28,995 nt of DNA from Alphaproteobacteria bacterium (GTDB lineage: Bacteria; Pseudomonadota; Alphaproteobacteria; Sphingomonadales; SMXR01): assembly GCA_004356215.1 (NCBI GenBank), contig SMXR01000003.1, positions 1 through 28,995 on the forward strand, in the 5' to 3' direction. Below are positions 1-8,038 of this stretch, piece by piece; positions within the stretch are counted from its first letter, which is position 1, and the number at the start of each line of letters is the position of its first letter. Position numbers and translations under genes: made by a program. The notes beneath the pieces are model-generated. The model did no database searches and was not told where the DNA came from. It saw only the letters and a program-made list of their open reading frames with translations.

Positions 1-1
1 G

Positions 2-574
2 CGGCTTGCCGGATCGTCTGGCGCCAACCCGTTTGCCTGCATTGCCGCCGGAATTGCCTGCCTTTGGGGCCCTGCCCACGGCGGCGCCAACGAGGCCTGC
101 CTGAAAATGCTGGGGGAAATTGGCACCGTTGACCGGATCCCTGAATTTATTAACCGCGCCAAGGATAAGAACGACCCGTTCCGGCTGATGGGTTTCGGCC
201 ACCGGGTGTACAAGAATTTTGACCCCCGGGCCAAAGTCATGCGCAAGGCCGCCAATGAGGTTCTGGCAGAGCTGGGGGTTGATGATCACCTGTTTGAAGT
301 GGCCCGGGCTTTGGAAAAAATTGCCCTTGAGGATGACTATTTTATTGAAAAGAAACTTTATCCCAATGTCGATTTTTATTCCGGCATTATCCTGAAAGCG
401 ATGGGCTTTCCGACCGGGATGTTCACGGTTTTATTTGCCCTGGCGAGGACCGTTGGCTGGATTTCGCAATGGAATGAGATGATTTCAGACCCGATACAGA
501 AAATCGGCCGCCCGCGCCAGCTTTATACCGGCCCGGTGCAGCGTGATTATGTTGCCATGGGAAAGCGTAAATAA
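2..574 (+). CDS. gltA: Citrate synthase, C-terminal part (5' end outside window)
   Basis: Condenses acetyl-CoA with oxaloacetate to citrate, the entry step of the TCA cycle, in the cytoplasm. The frame is open from base 2, so the gene starts left of the window; 190 residues are visible, somewhat under half of the usual 430. The visible part carries the active-site motifs of type II citrate synthase: GPAHGGANEA, where His corresponds to the oxaloacetate-binding His264 of E. coli; FGHRVYKNFDPRA, corresponding to His305; and VDFYSG with the catalytic Asp. The C-terminus is normal. It is one of only two plus-strand genes, converging on fabZ with 2 bases between stop codons. Identification is secure. 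Confidence 0.97.
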   Translation, partial: RLAGSSGANPFACIAAGIACLWGPAHGGANEACLKMLGEIGTVDRIPEFINRAKDKNDPFRLMGFGHRVYKNFDPRAKVMRKAANEVLAELGVDDHLFEVARALEKIALEDDYFIEKKLYPNVDFYSGIILKAMGFPTGMFTVLFALARTVGWISQWNEMISDPIQKIGRPRQLYTGPVQRDYVAMGKRK

Positions 575-576
575 GG

Positions 577-1029
577 TTATTTATCGGCAATCATTGCCGA
601 AAATTTGGCTTGGGAAACCACCTTTCCATTCACCTCAGCAACCCCTGAAAACCGGCTGACCGGGCCTCTTTGCTGCTCCAGAGTAACTTTTAGGTGCAAG
701 ATGTCCCCGGGCTTGACCGGGCGGCGGAACTTGGCGTCATTTATGGTCATGAAATACACCACCTTGTTTTTTGCATCACCGCCCAGTGTATGCATGGTAA
801 AGGCGGCTGCGGTCTGCGCCAGCGCCTCGATAATCAAGACCCCGGGCATCACCGGGTGGCCCGGGAAATGTCCCTGAAAAAAATGCTCGTTAAAGGTTAC
901 ATTTTTTATTCCCGTCGCGCTTTTGCCCGGGACAATGTCTTGAATTTTATCCACCAGCAAAATCGGGTAGCGGTGGGGTATAAGCCCCATTATGTCAGTA
1001 ATATCCAATGTCAGGTCAGAATTTGCCAT
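577..1029 (-). CDS. fabZ: 3-hydroxyacyl-[acyl-carrier-protein] dehydratase FabZ
   Basis: Dehydrates 3-hydroxyacyl-ACP to trans-2-enoyl-ACP in type II fatty acid synthesis (cytoplasm). The 150 residues match the family length and form a single hot-dog fold. The active-site segment FFQGHFPGHPVMPG holds catalytic His54, and the following helix holds Glu68 (LIIEALAQ). The ATG is preceded by a strong ribosome binding site (GGAGG, 6 bases upstream). In many alphaproteobacteria fabZ lies between lpxD and lpxA, where it also draws on the 3-hydroxyacyl-ACP pool used for lipid A. Here both neighbours are absent: skp is upstream and gltA converges from downstream. Confidence 0.96.
   Translation of the reverse strand: MANSDLTLDITDIMGLIPHRYPILLVDKIQDIVPGKSATGIKNVTFNEHFFQGHFPGHPVMPGVLIIEALAQTAAAFTMHTLGGDAKNKVVYFMTINDAKFRRPVKPGDILHLKVTLEQQRGPVSRFSGVAEVNGKVVSQAKFSAMIADK
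584..600. other. Perfect inverted repeat at the gltA/fabZ convergence
   Basis: TCGGCAA and TTGCCGA are separated by 3 bases, forming a 7-bp hairpin inside the last codons of fabZ, 10 bases after the gltA stop. Neither strand has a run of T right after it, so it is not a convincing intrinsic terminator. It is the only hairpin I see near the junction that could slow convergent transcription. Confidence 0.3.
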
Positions 1030-1052
1030 AACGTCCTCCAGGGAACACCATA

Positions 1053-1085
1053 GAAAAAGGGAATGGAAAGTCCATTTCCTTTTTC
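1053..1085 (-). terminator. Long hairpin between skp and fabZ, possible terminator
   Basis: A 15-bp stem (1053-1067 paired with 1071-1085) closes on a 3-base loop in the 81-base gap between skp and fabZ. Its arms end in A5 and T5, so each strand gives a hairpin whose last arm ends in Us. The one imperfect pair (61/77) is G-U on the plus strand and A-C on the minus strand. It may weaken or end transcription from skp before fabZ, or stabilise an mRNA end. The U tract lies within the stem, so strength is uncertain. Confidence 0.5.
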
Positions 1086-1110
1086 ACCTATTTCAGGCCA
1101 AGCCCTTAAT

Positions 1111-1674
1111 TTACGAATTCGGCAGGTTCAGCGGGAACGATGTAATTGTGCTGTTCAAGCGCTGGATGATTTCATCAGAAATATCAAAAGAGCCGCCACT
1201 AACCATATAGGTAAGGCCCCGGTCCAAGACAATATCGGCGCCCCTTTCTTTCATAAGTGTAAGTATAATCGGGCGAAGATTTCTGGTAATTTCCTGTTCA
1301 GCCTGTTTTTGGGCCCGAACCAGCAGCTGGCGTTTGCCCTGCAGTTCAACTTCAGCGTTGCGGGCCCTGTTCTGGAATTCGGTTACCCTTTCCTGAAAGA
1401 TATCCGGGGAGAGGACCGATTCCTGGCCTTCAAGCGTCTGGCCCTCGGTATTCAACTGGTTTTCCAGCTCGGTTTTTCGTGCGGTAATAATGGCTTCATA
1501 AGCCTTCAACTGGTTTTGCACATCCTGGCCGACAAAGGATTCGTTTGTGACTTCTGTGAAATTTACAACAACTATTTTGCTGGCGGTCCCTTGGGCAATT
1601 GAGGCCATGGGCGCGCTCAGCAATAAAGGCAGTCCAAAAGCAAAGAGAAGTAAAATTTTATGTAAAAGTTTCAT
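1111..1674 (-). CDS. skp: Periplasmic chaperone Skp/OmpH family protein
   Basis: Likely a trimeric periplasmic holdase that carries unfolded outer-membrane proteins to the BAM complex. The 187 residues start with a signal peptide (KLLHK, then a hydrophobic stretch to about residue 22, cleavage probably near residue 25-28). A short beta segment (KIVVVNFTEV) follows, then a long charged helical region (about residues 55-140) rich in Glu, Gln, Arg and Lys, as expected for the Skp tentacles, and a C-terminal beta/alpha part. It lies 17 bases after bamA, its functional partner, with an AAGGA ribosome binding site. Skp family sequences diverge strongly, so the assignment rests on architecture and position. 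Confidence 0.88.
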   Translation of the reverse strand: MKLLHKILLLFAFGLPLLLSAPMASIAQGTASKIVVVNFTEVTNESFVGQDVQNQLKAYEAIITARKTELENQLNTEGQTLEGQESVLSPDIFQERVTEFQNRARNAEVELQGKRQLLVRAQKQAEQEITRNLRPIILTLMKERGADIVLDRGLTYMVSGGSFDISDEIIQRLNSTITSFPLNLPNS

Positions 1675-1691
1675 GAGAGTTTTCCTTTCTG

Positions 1692-4085
1692 TTAGAAACG
1701 CGTTCCGACGTTAAATGAAATTGATTCAGTTCTATCTGTGTCCTCTTGCATTAGCACACGGGCAATATCAAGGCGAACCGGGCCGAACGGGGAATCCCAA
1801 GTTATACCAATGCCAACTGACATTCGAAGCGACCCGGTGTCTTGAACAATCATAATACAGTCGTCAGAGACAACCGGATCGCAATCATTAAAATACACCG
1901 GAATTGGATCGCCATTAACATCAAACAGGGGCACATCCACATTAGTGAGCGTCCCGACATCAACATAAACGCTTACCTGGAAGCCCAGCTCTTCAGCAAA
2001 CTCCCCAAGGGGGATTACCACCCCGGCGGTTGCTACAAAAAAAGTATTACCGCCAAGGAATTGGCCCGTTAATAAATCGATTGGCCCAACACCAGCAACA
2101 TCAAACCCTCTAAAACGGGGATTTCCCAGGAAAAAGCGATCATTAATCCTGACATCCTGGCCAAGACCTATGATATAACCGCCATCAAAACCAAGATGCC
2201 CTATAAACCCTGCGATAATGGGCCGGTAAATGTCGGCTTCTATGCCTGCGCGCACGTATTTGATATTGCCCCCCAACCCGGCAAAATCCACATTGAGGAT
2301 AACGCTCTGACCACGGGACGGAAAGCGGAAATCATCCAGGTTGGCGTAATTAAGGGCAAACCCTATCGATGAGGTTGTGTTGGTGCCAAGCGATGAGAGC
2401 AGGAACGGGCTGACAATCACGTTTGGCGGTATTTCTACCGTGTCAGAACGAATAGTATACCGCGGGGATAATAAAATATATTCTGTGATTGGAAACCGCA
2501 CGTTAAGGCTTATGCCGGTGGTTAAGGTTGCAAACCCGGCCTCCCGGTTATTAAAATCTTGCCTGAAGATACTGAAGCCGGCCAGTATATTTCTGCCCAG
2601 GAAGTATGGTTGGCTAAAGGATAAACTGAGATTATTTCGTCGCTTCGAAATCAAAAAAGCCAATGTCAGACTTTGCCCCTTGCCAAGAAGGTTTCGTTCG
2701 GAAATGCTTGTGTCAAAAATAAAACCGTCAAAGCTTGAATACCCGAATCCCAAAGAAAATTCCCCGGTTGATCGTTCTTCAACCGTGACATCCAGAATAA
2801 CCTTATCGATATCAGAACCCGGCAACTGTTCAATTTCGACGTTTTGGAAAAACCCGAGCTGGCGAAGCCTTTGTTCGGAACGGTCAACCCTGAGAGAGTT
2901 AAATGCATCGCCCTCGGAAAGCCTGAATTCCCGCCGGATAACTTTATCCAAGGTTCTCAGGTTGCCATGAATATCAATGCGTTCAATATAAGTTCTGGGC
3001 ACTTCTCTGACATAAAAGTTGATGCCGATAGTCCGGGTTTGGCGGTCGCGATCAACTTCAGGCCTGACATCCAGGAAAGCAAAGCCAAGAATGCCGGCGG
3101 TGTTGGTGATGCTTTCAATCGTGTTTTCAATCCCCTTTGAGGTATAGGTCTTGCCTTCCCTTACGGTGACTAACCTTTGCAGAAATTCGGCTGGAAGCAT
3201 CCTGATTTCGCTTTCAACATCAATCTTGCCAAATACATACTTTTCTCCCTCCTCAATCACGAAGGTAATAAAAAAGTCTCTTTGATCAGGGGTTAGCTCC
3301 GCCACCGCAGATACGATCCGGACATCGGCATAACCACTGTCCAAATAAAACTGGCGTACCTCTTCACGATCAAACTGCAGGCGGTCTGGGTCATAGGTGT
3401 CATTGGAGCCAAAAATTCTCCACCACCGGGCTTCGGTGGTCGCTAGAATGCCTCTCAGCTTGCGGTCGGTGAAAACCCGGTTGCCAATAAACTGGATGCG
3501 GCTGACGCGGCTTTTGGGGCCTTCGGAAATTTCAAAAATCAGGTCAACACGATTTTGGTCCCGTTGAATTACTTTAGGTTCCACAACTGCGGCAAAGCGG
3601 CCAGAACGGCGATAAAGTTCAAGCATGCGCTGGATATCGGACCGGACTTTTGCGCGGGTGTAAACCATACGCGGGCGCAGTTCTATTTCCTCGGCAAAAT
3701 CATCTTCTTTGAGTTTCGAGTTTCCTTCAAAAACGATCCGGTTGATAATCGGGTTTTCGACAACCCTGATCACCAGGGTATTGCCGTTTCGCTCCATGAT
3801 TACATCAGCAAAAAGCCCGGTTGCAAACAAGCTTTTCAGGCTGGCATCGATGGCCGCTGGGTCGAAACGGTCACCGGGGCGGACAGTCAGGTAAGTTGAA
3901 ATTGTTTCGGCTTCAATTCGTTCAGTCCCGACTACGGCCAGGCGTTCAATAATGTCGTAATTAAATTCCTCCTGGGCCGGCGGTGCGGGTTCGTCTTGGG
4001 CCCGCAATACAGGGCTGGCCTGACCGAAAAAAAATAGCACCAAACCCAGGGTGGCAAACAATTTTTGTCCAGTGATCTTCGGCAC
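1692..4085 (-). CDS. bamA: Outer membrane protein assembly factor BamA
   Basis: Central component of the BAM complex, which inserts beta-barrel proteins into the outer membrane. The 797 residues comprise a signal peptide (about residues 1-29, ending near LRAQ), five POTRA domains (roughly 43-430) and a 16-strand barrel. The barrel contains the conserved loop-6 motif RFRGFDVAG near residue 658 and ends in Phe (FNVGTRF), the usual C-terminal signature of outer-membrane barrels. The start codon is GTG, with AAGGAA six bases upstream. It follows rseP by 72 bases and precedes skp by 17, the standard alphaproteobacterial order. No truncation or missing domain is seen. Confidence 0.97.
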   Translation of the reverse strand: MPKITGQKLFATLGLVLFFFGQASPVLRAQDEPAPPAQEEFNYDIIERLAVVGTERIEAETISTYLTVRPGDRFDPAAIDASLKSLFATGLFADVIMERNGNTLVIRVVENPIINRIVFEGNSKLKEDDFAEEIELRPRMVYTRAKVRSDIQRMLELYRRSGRFAAVVEPKVIQRDQNRVDLIFEISEGPKSRVSRIQFIGNRVFTDRKLRGILATTEARWWRIFGSNDTYDPDRLQFDREEVRQFYLDSGYADVRIVSAVAELTPDQRDFFITFVIEEGEKYVFGKIDVESEIRMLPAEFLQRLVTVREGKTYTSKGIENTIESITNTAGILGFAFLDVRPEVDRDRQTRTIGINFYVREVPRTYIERIDIHGNLRTLDKVIRREFRLSEGDAFNSLRVDRSEQRLRQLGFFQNVEIEQLPGSDIDKVILDVTVEERSTGEFSLGFGYSSFDGFIFDTSISERNLLGKGQSLTLAFLISKRRNNLSLSFSQPYFLGRNILAGFSIFRQDFNNREAGFATLTTGISLNVRFPITEYILLSPRYTIRSDTVEIPPNVIVSPFLLSSLGTNTTSSIGFALNYANLDDFRFPSRGQSVILNVDFAGLGGNIKYVRAGIEADIYRPIIAGFIGHLGFDGGYIIGLGQDVRINDRFFLGNPRFRGFDVAGVGPIDLLTGQFLGGNTFFVATAGVVIPLGEFAEELGFQVSVYVDVGTLTNVDVPLFDVNGDPIPVYFNDCDPVVSDDCIMIVQDTGSLRMSVGIGITWDSPFGPVRLDIARVLMQEDTDRTESISFNVGTRF

Positions 4086-4116
4086 CTTTATTCCTTAAAA
4101 TTCTTAAATTGAGGGC

Positions 4117-4137
4117 TGCGGCGTGACACTTGCCGCA
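4117..4137 (-). other. Small hairpin in the bamA leader
   Basis: TGCGGC and GCCGCA, 9 bases apart, form a 6-bp stem in the 72-base gap between rseP and bamA. No T run follows it in the direction of transcription, so it is more likely a leader or processing structure than a terminator. Function is unknown. Confidence 0.25.
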
Positions 4138-4157
4138 TGAATTTTCGTTCGCACCTT

Positions 4158-5258
4158 TTAGCTTAATCCGGGTAGGTTTAAATCGTTCCAGGTAAGGACA
4201 AACAACAATCCCAGAACAAAAGCAAGTCCTAACATTGACGCCAATTCCTGGGCCCTCACACTAATCGGTTTGCCCTTAATTGCCTCGATGCTATAAAACA
4301 ATAAATGACCCCCGTCCAGCAACGGTATAGGCAAAAGATTTATAAAACCAAGATTGATAGAAATCAGGGCCATTATGTAAATATAAGAGGGCACACCTTG
4401 CGAACCAGCCTGCCCGGTAATCTGGGCAATTTTCACCGGCCCACCCATTTCATCAAGGGAAACATCGCCGCGGAACATCCGGCCAAAAAATTCAAAAAAC
4501 TGTAGCGTGACATCGTAGGTAAATGTGGTGCCCCTGACCACCGCCGAAAAAACGTTGTGCTGAATTTTACCTTCAATTCCAAGGCGCCCTTCAATCACCA
4601 CTGCGCCGGTGGCATCCTTAATTTCGGTCGGGGCGGGCACCACGGTCAGGGAAAATTCCTCGCCATTCCGTAACACCTGAAAGTCCAATTCTTCGCCGGG
4701 GCTGGTAATCACCAGCTCCCTGAGTTCTTGAAACGTGGTAATTTCCTGGCCCTGATACGAAAAAATCCGGTCGCCGGATTGCAACCCGGCCTGATAAGCA
4801 GCCCCGTCTTCCGAAACATTACCAATAAGCGGCTCATCAACCAGTTGGCCATTAATTGTAAAAAGGCCGGCAAACAGCAAAATGGCAAAAAGAAAATTAA
4901 TGACCGGGCCGGCGGCTACAATCAACATCCGCTGCCATATCGGTTTAAAGTGAAAACAACTGTCCCGGTCCTCAGGCGACATTTTGGCCAACGCTTTTTC
5001 AGGGTTGCTGATCGCGTTGGCATCGCCAAAAAATTTTACATACCCGCCAAGAGGCACCATGCTGATTTTCCAACGTGTCTTGCTCTTGTCGGTCCAGCCA
5101 AAAATTTCCTTGCCAAACCCGATTGAGAAAACCTCAACCCTGGTTTTGAACATCCGGGCAACAATATAATGGCCCCATTCGTGGACAAACACCAAAATGC
5201 TGAGCAACAGCAAAAATAGGGTAACCGTGAAAAGAATTCCGGGTTCGACAGCTTCCAT
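4158..5258 (-). CDS. rseP: Site-2 protease RseP (membrane zinc metalloprotease)
   Basis: Intramembrane zinc protease of the S2P family; in other bacteria it cleaves anti-sigma factors during envelope stress and removes signal-peptide remnants. The 366 residues begin with a membrane segment carrying HEWGH (His26, Glu27, His30), the zinc ligands and catalytic Glu. One PDZ domain lies at about residues 130-200. The third metal ligand is Asp315 in LLDGGH, followed by a last membrane helix. One PDZ domain, rather than the two of E. coli RseP, is common in this class. It sits 14 bases after dxr with a weak ribosome binding site. The substrate cannot be read from the window. Confidence 0.95.
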   Translation of the reverse strand: MEAVEPGILFTVTLFLLLLSILVFVHEWGHYIVARMFKTRVEVFSIGFGKEIFGWTDKSKTRWKISMVPLGGYVKFFGDANAISNPEKALAKMSPEDRDSCFHFKPIWQRMLIVAAGPVINFLFAILLFAGLFTINGQLVDEPLIGNVSEDGAAYQAGLQSGDRIFSYQGQEITTFQELRELVITSPGEELDFQVLRNGEEFSLTVVPAPTEIKDATGAVVIEGRLGIEGKIQHNVFSAVVRGTTFTYDVTLQFFEFFGRMFRGDVSLDEMGGPVKIAQITGQAGSQGVPSYIYIMALISINLGFINLLPIPLLDGGHLLFYSIEAIKGKPISVRAQELASMLGLAFVLGLLFVLTWNDLNLPGLS

Positions 5259-5272
5259 TTAATTTCTCACTT

Positions 5273-6433
5273 CTAATGCAGTGTTTTTAAAATTTCTTGG
5301 GCCTTTTGGCGGCTTTCCCTATCAAGGTCAAAAACATCCTCAAGCGATGTGACCTCGCGGCTTTTAATGCTGCCCAGTGTTTCTTCAACAACCCGGCATA
5401 TGTCTAGGAATTTCAAGCGCTTGTCAAGGAATCCATAGACCGCTATTTCATTTGCGGCATTCAATATTGTGGGTGCCGACCCACCCTCTTCCAAAGCGCC
5501 CCGGGCCAGCCTTAAAGCTGGAAAGCGCACCGGGTCTGGCGCCTCAAAATTTAACTGTCCAATTGTGGCGAGATCAAGGACCTCAACGGGGGTTTCCATG
5601 CGCTCCGGCCACGCCAAAGCATAGCCAATTGCGGTCCGCATATCGGGGCTGCCCATCTGGGCCAGGACCGAACCATCGATATATTCTACCATACTGTGGA
5701 CCACCGATTGCCGGTGAACCAGAACCTCGATCTGGGAAGGTGTGATTGGAAACAAATGATAGGCCTCGATCATCTCAAGCCCTTTGTTCATCAAGGTGGC
5801 GGAATCAACCGATATTTTTGCCCCCATATCCCAATTGGGATGGGCAACCGCCTCGGCCGGGGTAATATCTGCCATTTCTTCGCGGCTTCGGGTGCGAAAC
5901 GGCCCGCCCGATGCGGTCAGGATTATTTTTCGCACCCCCTTGGTTTTTTCAAAATCAAACACTTGAAAAATGGCGTTATGTTCAGAATCCACGGGCAAAA
6001 GCGTCGCCCCGGCCTTGGCCACTTCTTTCATGACAAATTCACCGGCGCAGACAAGACATTCCTTGTTGGCCAGGCCAACGGTGGCGCCTTGGCGGATAGC
6101 TTCCAGTGTGGGTTTCAGGCCCGCCGCTCCTACGATACCGGCCATCACCCAGTCGACCGGGGCCTGGGCGCATTCGATCAGGGCATCCGCGCCCGCCATG
6201 GCCTGGATGTTGGTGCCTTCAAGGCCTTCCTTGAGCTGGGAATATAGCCCGGCATCGGCAATCACCGCCATCTCTGGTTTAAATTCCCGGGCCTGCTTGA
6301 TCAGGCTGTCGACATTTTTGTTGGCGGTCAGGGCGACCATGTCATAATCGGCTTTATTGCGCGCAATAAGGTCAAGCGTATTGACCCCGATTGATCCGGT
6401 TGATCCCAAAATTGTCACCGATTTCCTGCTCAT
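5273..6433 (-). CDS. dxr: 1-deoxy-D-xylulose 5-phosphate reductoisomerase
   Basis: Converts 1-deoxy-D-xylulose 5-phosphate to 2-C-methyl-D-erythritol 4-phosphate using NADPH, the committed step of the non-mevalonate isoprenoid pathway. The 386 residues match family length. Visible features are the N-terminal nucleotide loop GSTGSIG (10-16), metal ligands Asp149 and Glu151 in PVDSEHNAIFQ, Glu220 in MNKGLEMIEA, and the substrate loop HPNWDMGAKISVDS. It lies between cdsA (26 bases) and rseP (14 bases) in the envelope and lipid operon. Its product feeds the isoprenyl chains extended by UppS two genes upstream. Confidence 0.97.
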   Translation of the reverse strand: MSRKSVTILGSTGSIGVNTLDLIARNKADYDMVALTANKNVDSLIKQAREFKPEMAVIADAGLYSQLKEGLEGTNIQAMAGADALIECAQAPVDWVMAGIVGAAGLKPTLEAIRQGATVGLANKECLVCAGEFVMKEVAKAGATLLPVDSEHNAIFQVFDFEKTKGVRKIILTASGGPFRTRSREEMADITPAEAVAHPNWDMGAKISVDSATLMNKGLEMIEAYHLFPITPSQIEVLVHRQSVVHSMVEYIDGSVLAQMGSPDMRTAIGYALAWPERMETPVEVLDLATIGQLNFEAPDPVRFPALRLARGALEEGGSAPTILNAANEIAVYGFLDKRLKFLDICRVVEETLGSIKSREVTSLEDVFDLDRESRQKAQEILKTLH

Positions 6434-6459
6434 TTTCAGTCCAGCAAATAATTAACGTT

Positions 6460-7278
6460 TCAGTTCATAAATTCCAGCGCCAGCGCCAAAGCCGGGGCAA
6501 CAAATAACAAGCCGTCAATCCGATCCAGCAAACCACCATGACCCGGAATTAAATACCCGGAATCCTTGGCACTAAAACTACGTTTGATAAAACTTTCGAC
6601 CAAATCCCCTGCCTGCCCCCAAAGTGCCAGCAAAGTCCCTGCCAGTGCAAGGTAAAAGGGTTCGCCCAATTCTAAATATCCGGCCGCCATCCCGGCGGCT
6701 GCGGCCGCCAGCAGGGCACCGCCAAACAGGCCTGCCCAGGTTTTGTTGGGGCTGATTTTGGGCAATAATTTTGGCCCGCCAATGGTTCGGCCAAAAACAT
6801 AAGCGCCAATATCGGAGGCCCAAACCAGGGCGAGCATCCATAAAATCCAGGACACACCATCGTCAAGCCGGCCCAGGTAAGCCAGGCCAAACATGGGAAT
6901 AGCCACATAGACAATGCCAAACCCGGCCCAGCACATGCGGTGCTTTTTCAGGATAACCCCGATGCCCACAGCGGTTGCGGCAGCAATGATGGCCATGATC
7001 ATGCCATCGATAAACCCCTCCGCCGGAACCGCCGCAAGCAACCACCAGACAGTGGCGACCAGGCCAGCTATAAAAACCGCCTTGGTCTTGTTGTCTAGTT
7101 GGGTCAGCCGGGCGTATTCATACCCCATTAACAAGGTCACCACCACCAGCAGGCCTTTGTAATAGATACCGCCCTTCATCACCGCAAAAACAACGATGGG
7201 CAACAGAACCAAAACCGACGCTGTGCGAATCAATAGTTCCCGGGCAGGTGTTGTTTTTTTTGATTTTGCTGGCGGCAT
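6460..7278 (-). CDS. cdsA: Phosphatidate cytidylyltransferase (CDP-diacylglycerol synthase)
   Basis: Makes CDP-diacylglycerol from phosphatidate and CTP, the branch point for bacterial phospholipids, in the inner membrane. The 272 residues contain about seven or eight hydrophobic helices. The family signature lies at about 232-256 near the C-terminus: KRSFSAKDSGYLIPGHGG followed by DRID. The upstream motif DIGAYVFGRTIGGPKL...SPNKTWAG is also typical. The start has AAGG 8 bases upstream. uppS ends 8 bases before it, so the two are probably cotranscribed and translationally linked. Confidence 0.95.
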   Translation of the reverse strand: MPPAKSKKTTPARELLIRTASVLVLLPIVVFAVMKGGIYYKGLLVVVTLLMGYEYARLTQLDNKTKAVFIAGLVATVWWLLAAVPAEGFIDGMIMAIIAAATAVGIGVILKKHRMCWAGFGIVYVAIPMFGLAYLGRLDDGVSWILWMLALVWASDIGAYVFGRTIGGPKLLPKISPNKTWAGLFGGALLAAAAAGMAAGYLELGEPFYLALAGTLLALWGQAGDLVESFIKRSFSAKDSGYLIPGHGGLLDRIDGLLFVAPALALALEFMN

Positions 7279-7286
7279 TTTTAACC

Positions 7287-8015
7287 TTAAACCTGGGCCC
7301 CATAACGACGGTCCCGGGCCTGGTATTCCTGAATTGCCGCCATCAGCGTTGCCGCGTTAAAATCAGGCCAGTATTCATCCAGAAAAACCAGCTCTGAATA
7401 CGCCGATTGCCAAAGAAGAAAATTGCTCAGGCGTTTTTCCCCGCCGGTACGGATCACCAGGTCGGGGTCTGGCAGACTAAACGTCTCAAGCGCCCGGGCC
7501 AGTGTTTCCTGGGTAATTTCATCCCGCTTCAGGGTGCCGGCCTCGATTTTTTCCGCCAGGGTTTTGACCGCATCAAGAATTTCCTCATGGCTGCCATAAT
7601 TGATCGCAAGCGTCAGGTGTAACTTGGTGTTGGTCGCAGTTTTTGCCTCTGCACGGTAAAGTAAATCAACAATGTCTCCCGGCATATTATCGCGGCGGCC
7701 GATGAACTTCACCCGGACCCCGGTGTCGGCCATTTTTTTCAGCTCGGAGCTGACATAAAGCCGAAGCAGCCCCATCAGGCTATCGACTTCTTCTTGCGAG
7801 CGTTTCCAGTTTTCCGAGGAAAAAGCATAAAGCGTCAAATATTCAATGCCAATATCAAGCGCGGCCTTAACCACGGCCCGGGCCGCCTCGATACCTTTTT
7901 TGTGGCCGGAAAGGCGCGGAACCTTGTGTTTAGCGGCCCAACGCCGGTTGCCATCCATTATAATGGCGATATGGCGCGGCAGCTTTTGCAGATTTTTTTT
8001 AAGCGCTTGGGGCAT
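7287..8015 (-). CDS. uppS: Di-trans,poly-cis-undecaprenyl diphosphate synthase
   Basis: A cis-prenyltransferase that extends farnesyl diphosphate with isopentenyl diphosphate to undecaprenyl diphosphate, the lipid carrier for peptidoglycan and surface polysaccharides. The 242 residues have the catalytic motif IAIIMDGNRRWA (Asp21), the conserved GHKKG and TLYAFSSENWKR segments, and the C-terminal DLVIRTGGEKRLSNFLLWQ region that completes the active site. Position between frr and cdsA is the usual one. Spacing is 23 bases from frr and 8 to cdsA. Confidence 0.97.
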   Translation of the reverse strand: MPQALKKNLQKLPRHIAIIMDGNRRWAAKHKVPRLSGHKKGIEAARAVVKAALDIGIEYLTLYAFSSENWKRSQEEVDSLMGLLRLYVSSELKKMADTGVRVKFIGRRDNMPGDIVDLLYRAEAKTATNTKLHLTLAINYGSHEEILDAVKTLAEKIEAGTLKRDEITQETLARALETFSLPDPDLVIRTGGEKRLSNFLLWQSAYSELVFLDEYWPDFNAATLMAAIQEYQARDRRYGAQV

Positions 8016-8038
8016 GGGCCAGGGACTTCCGTTAATGC

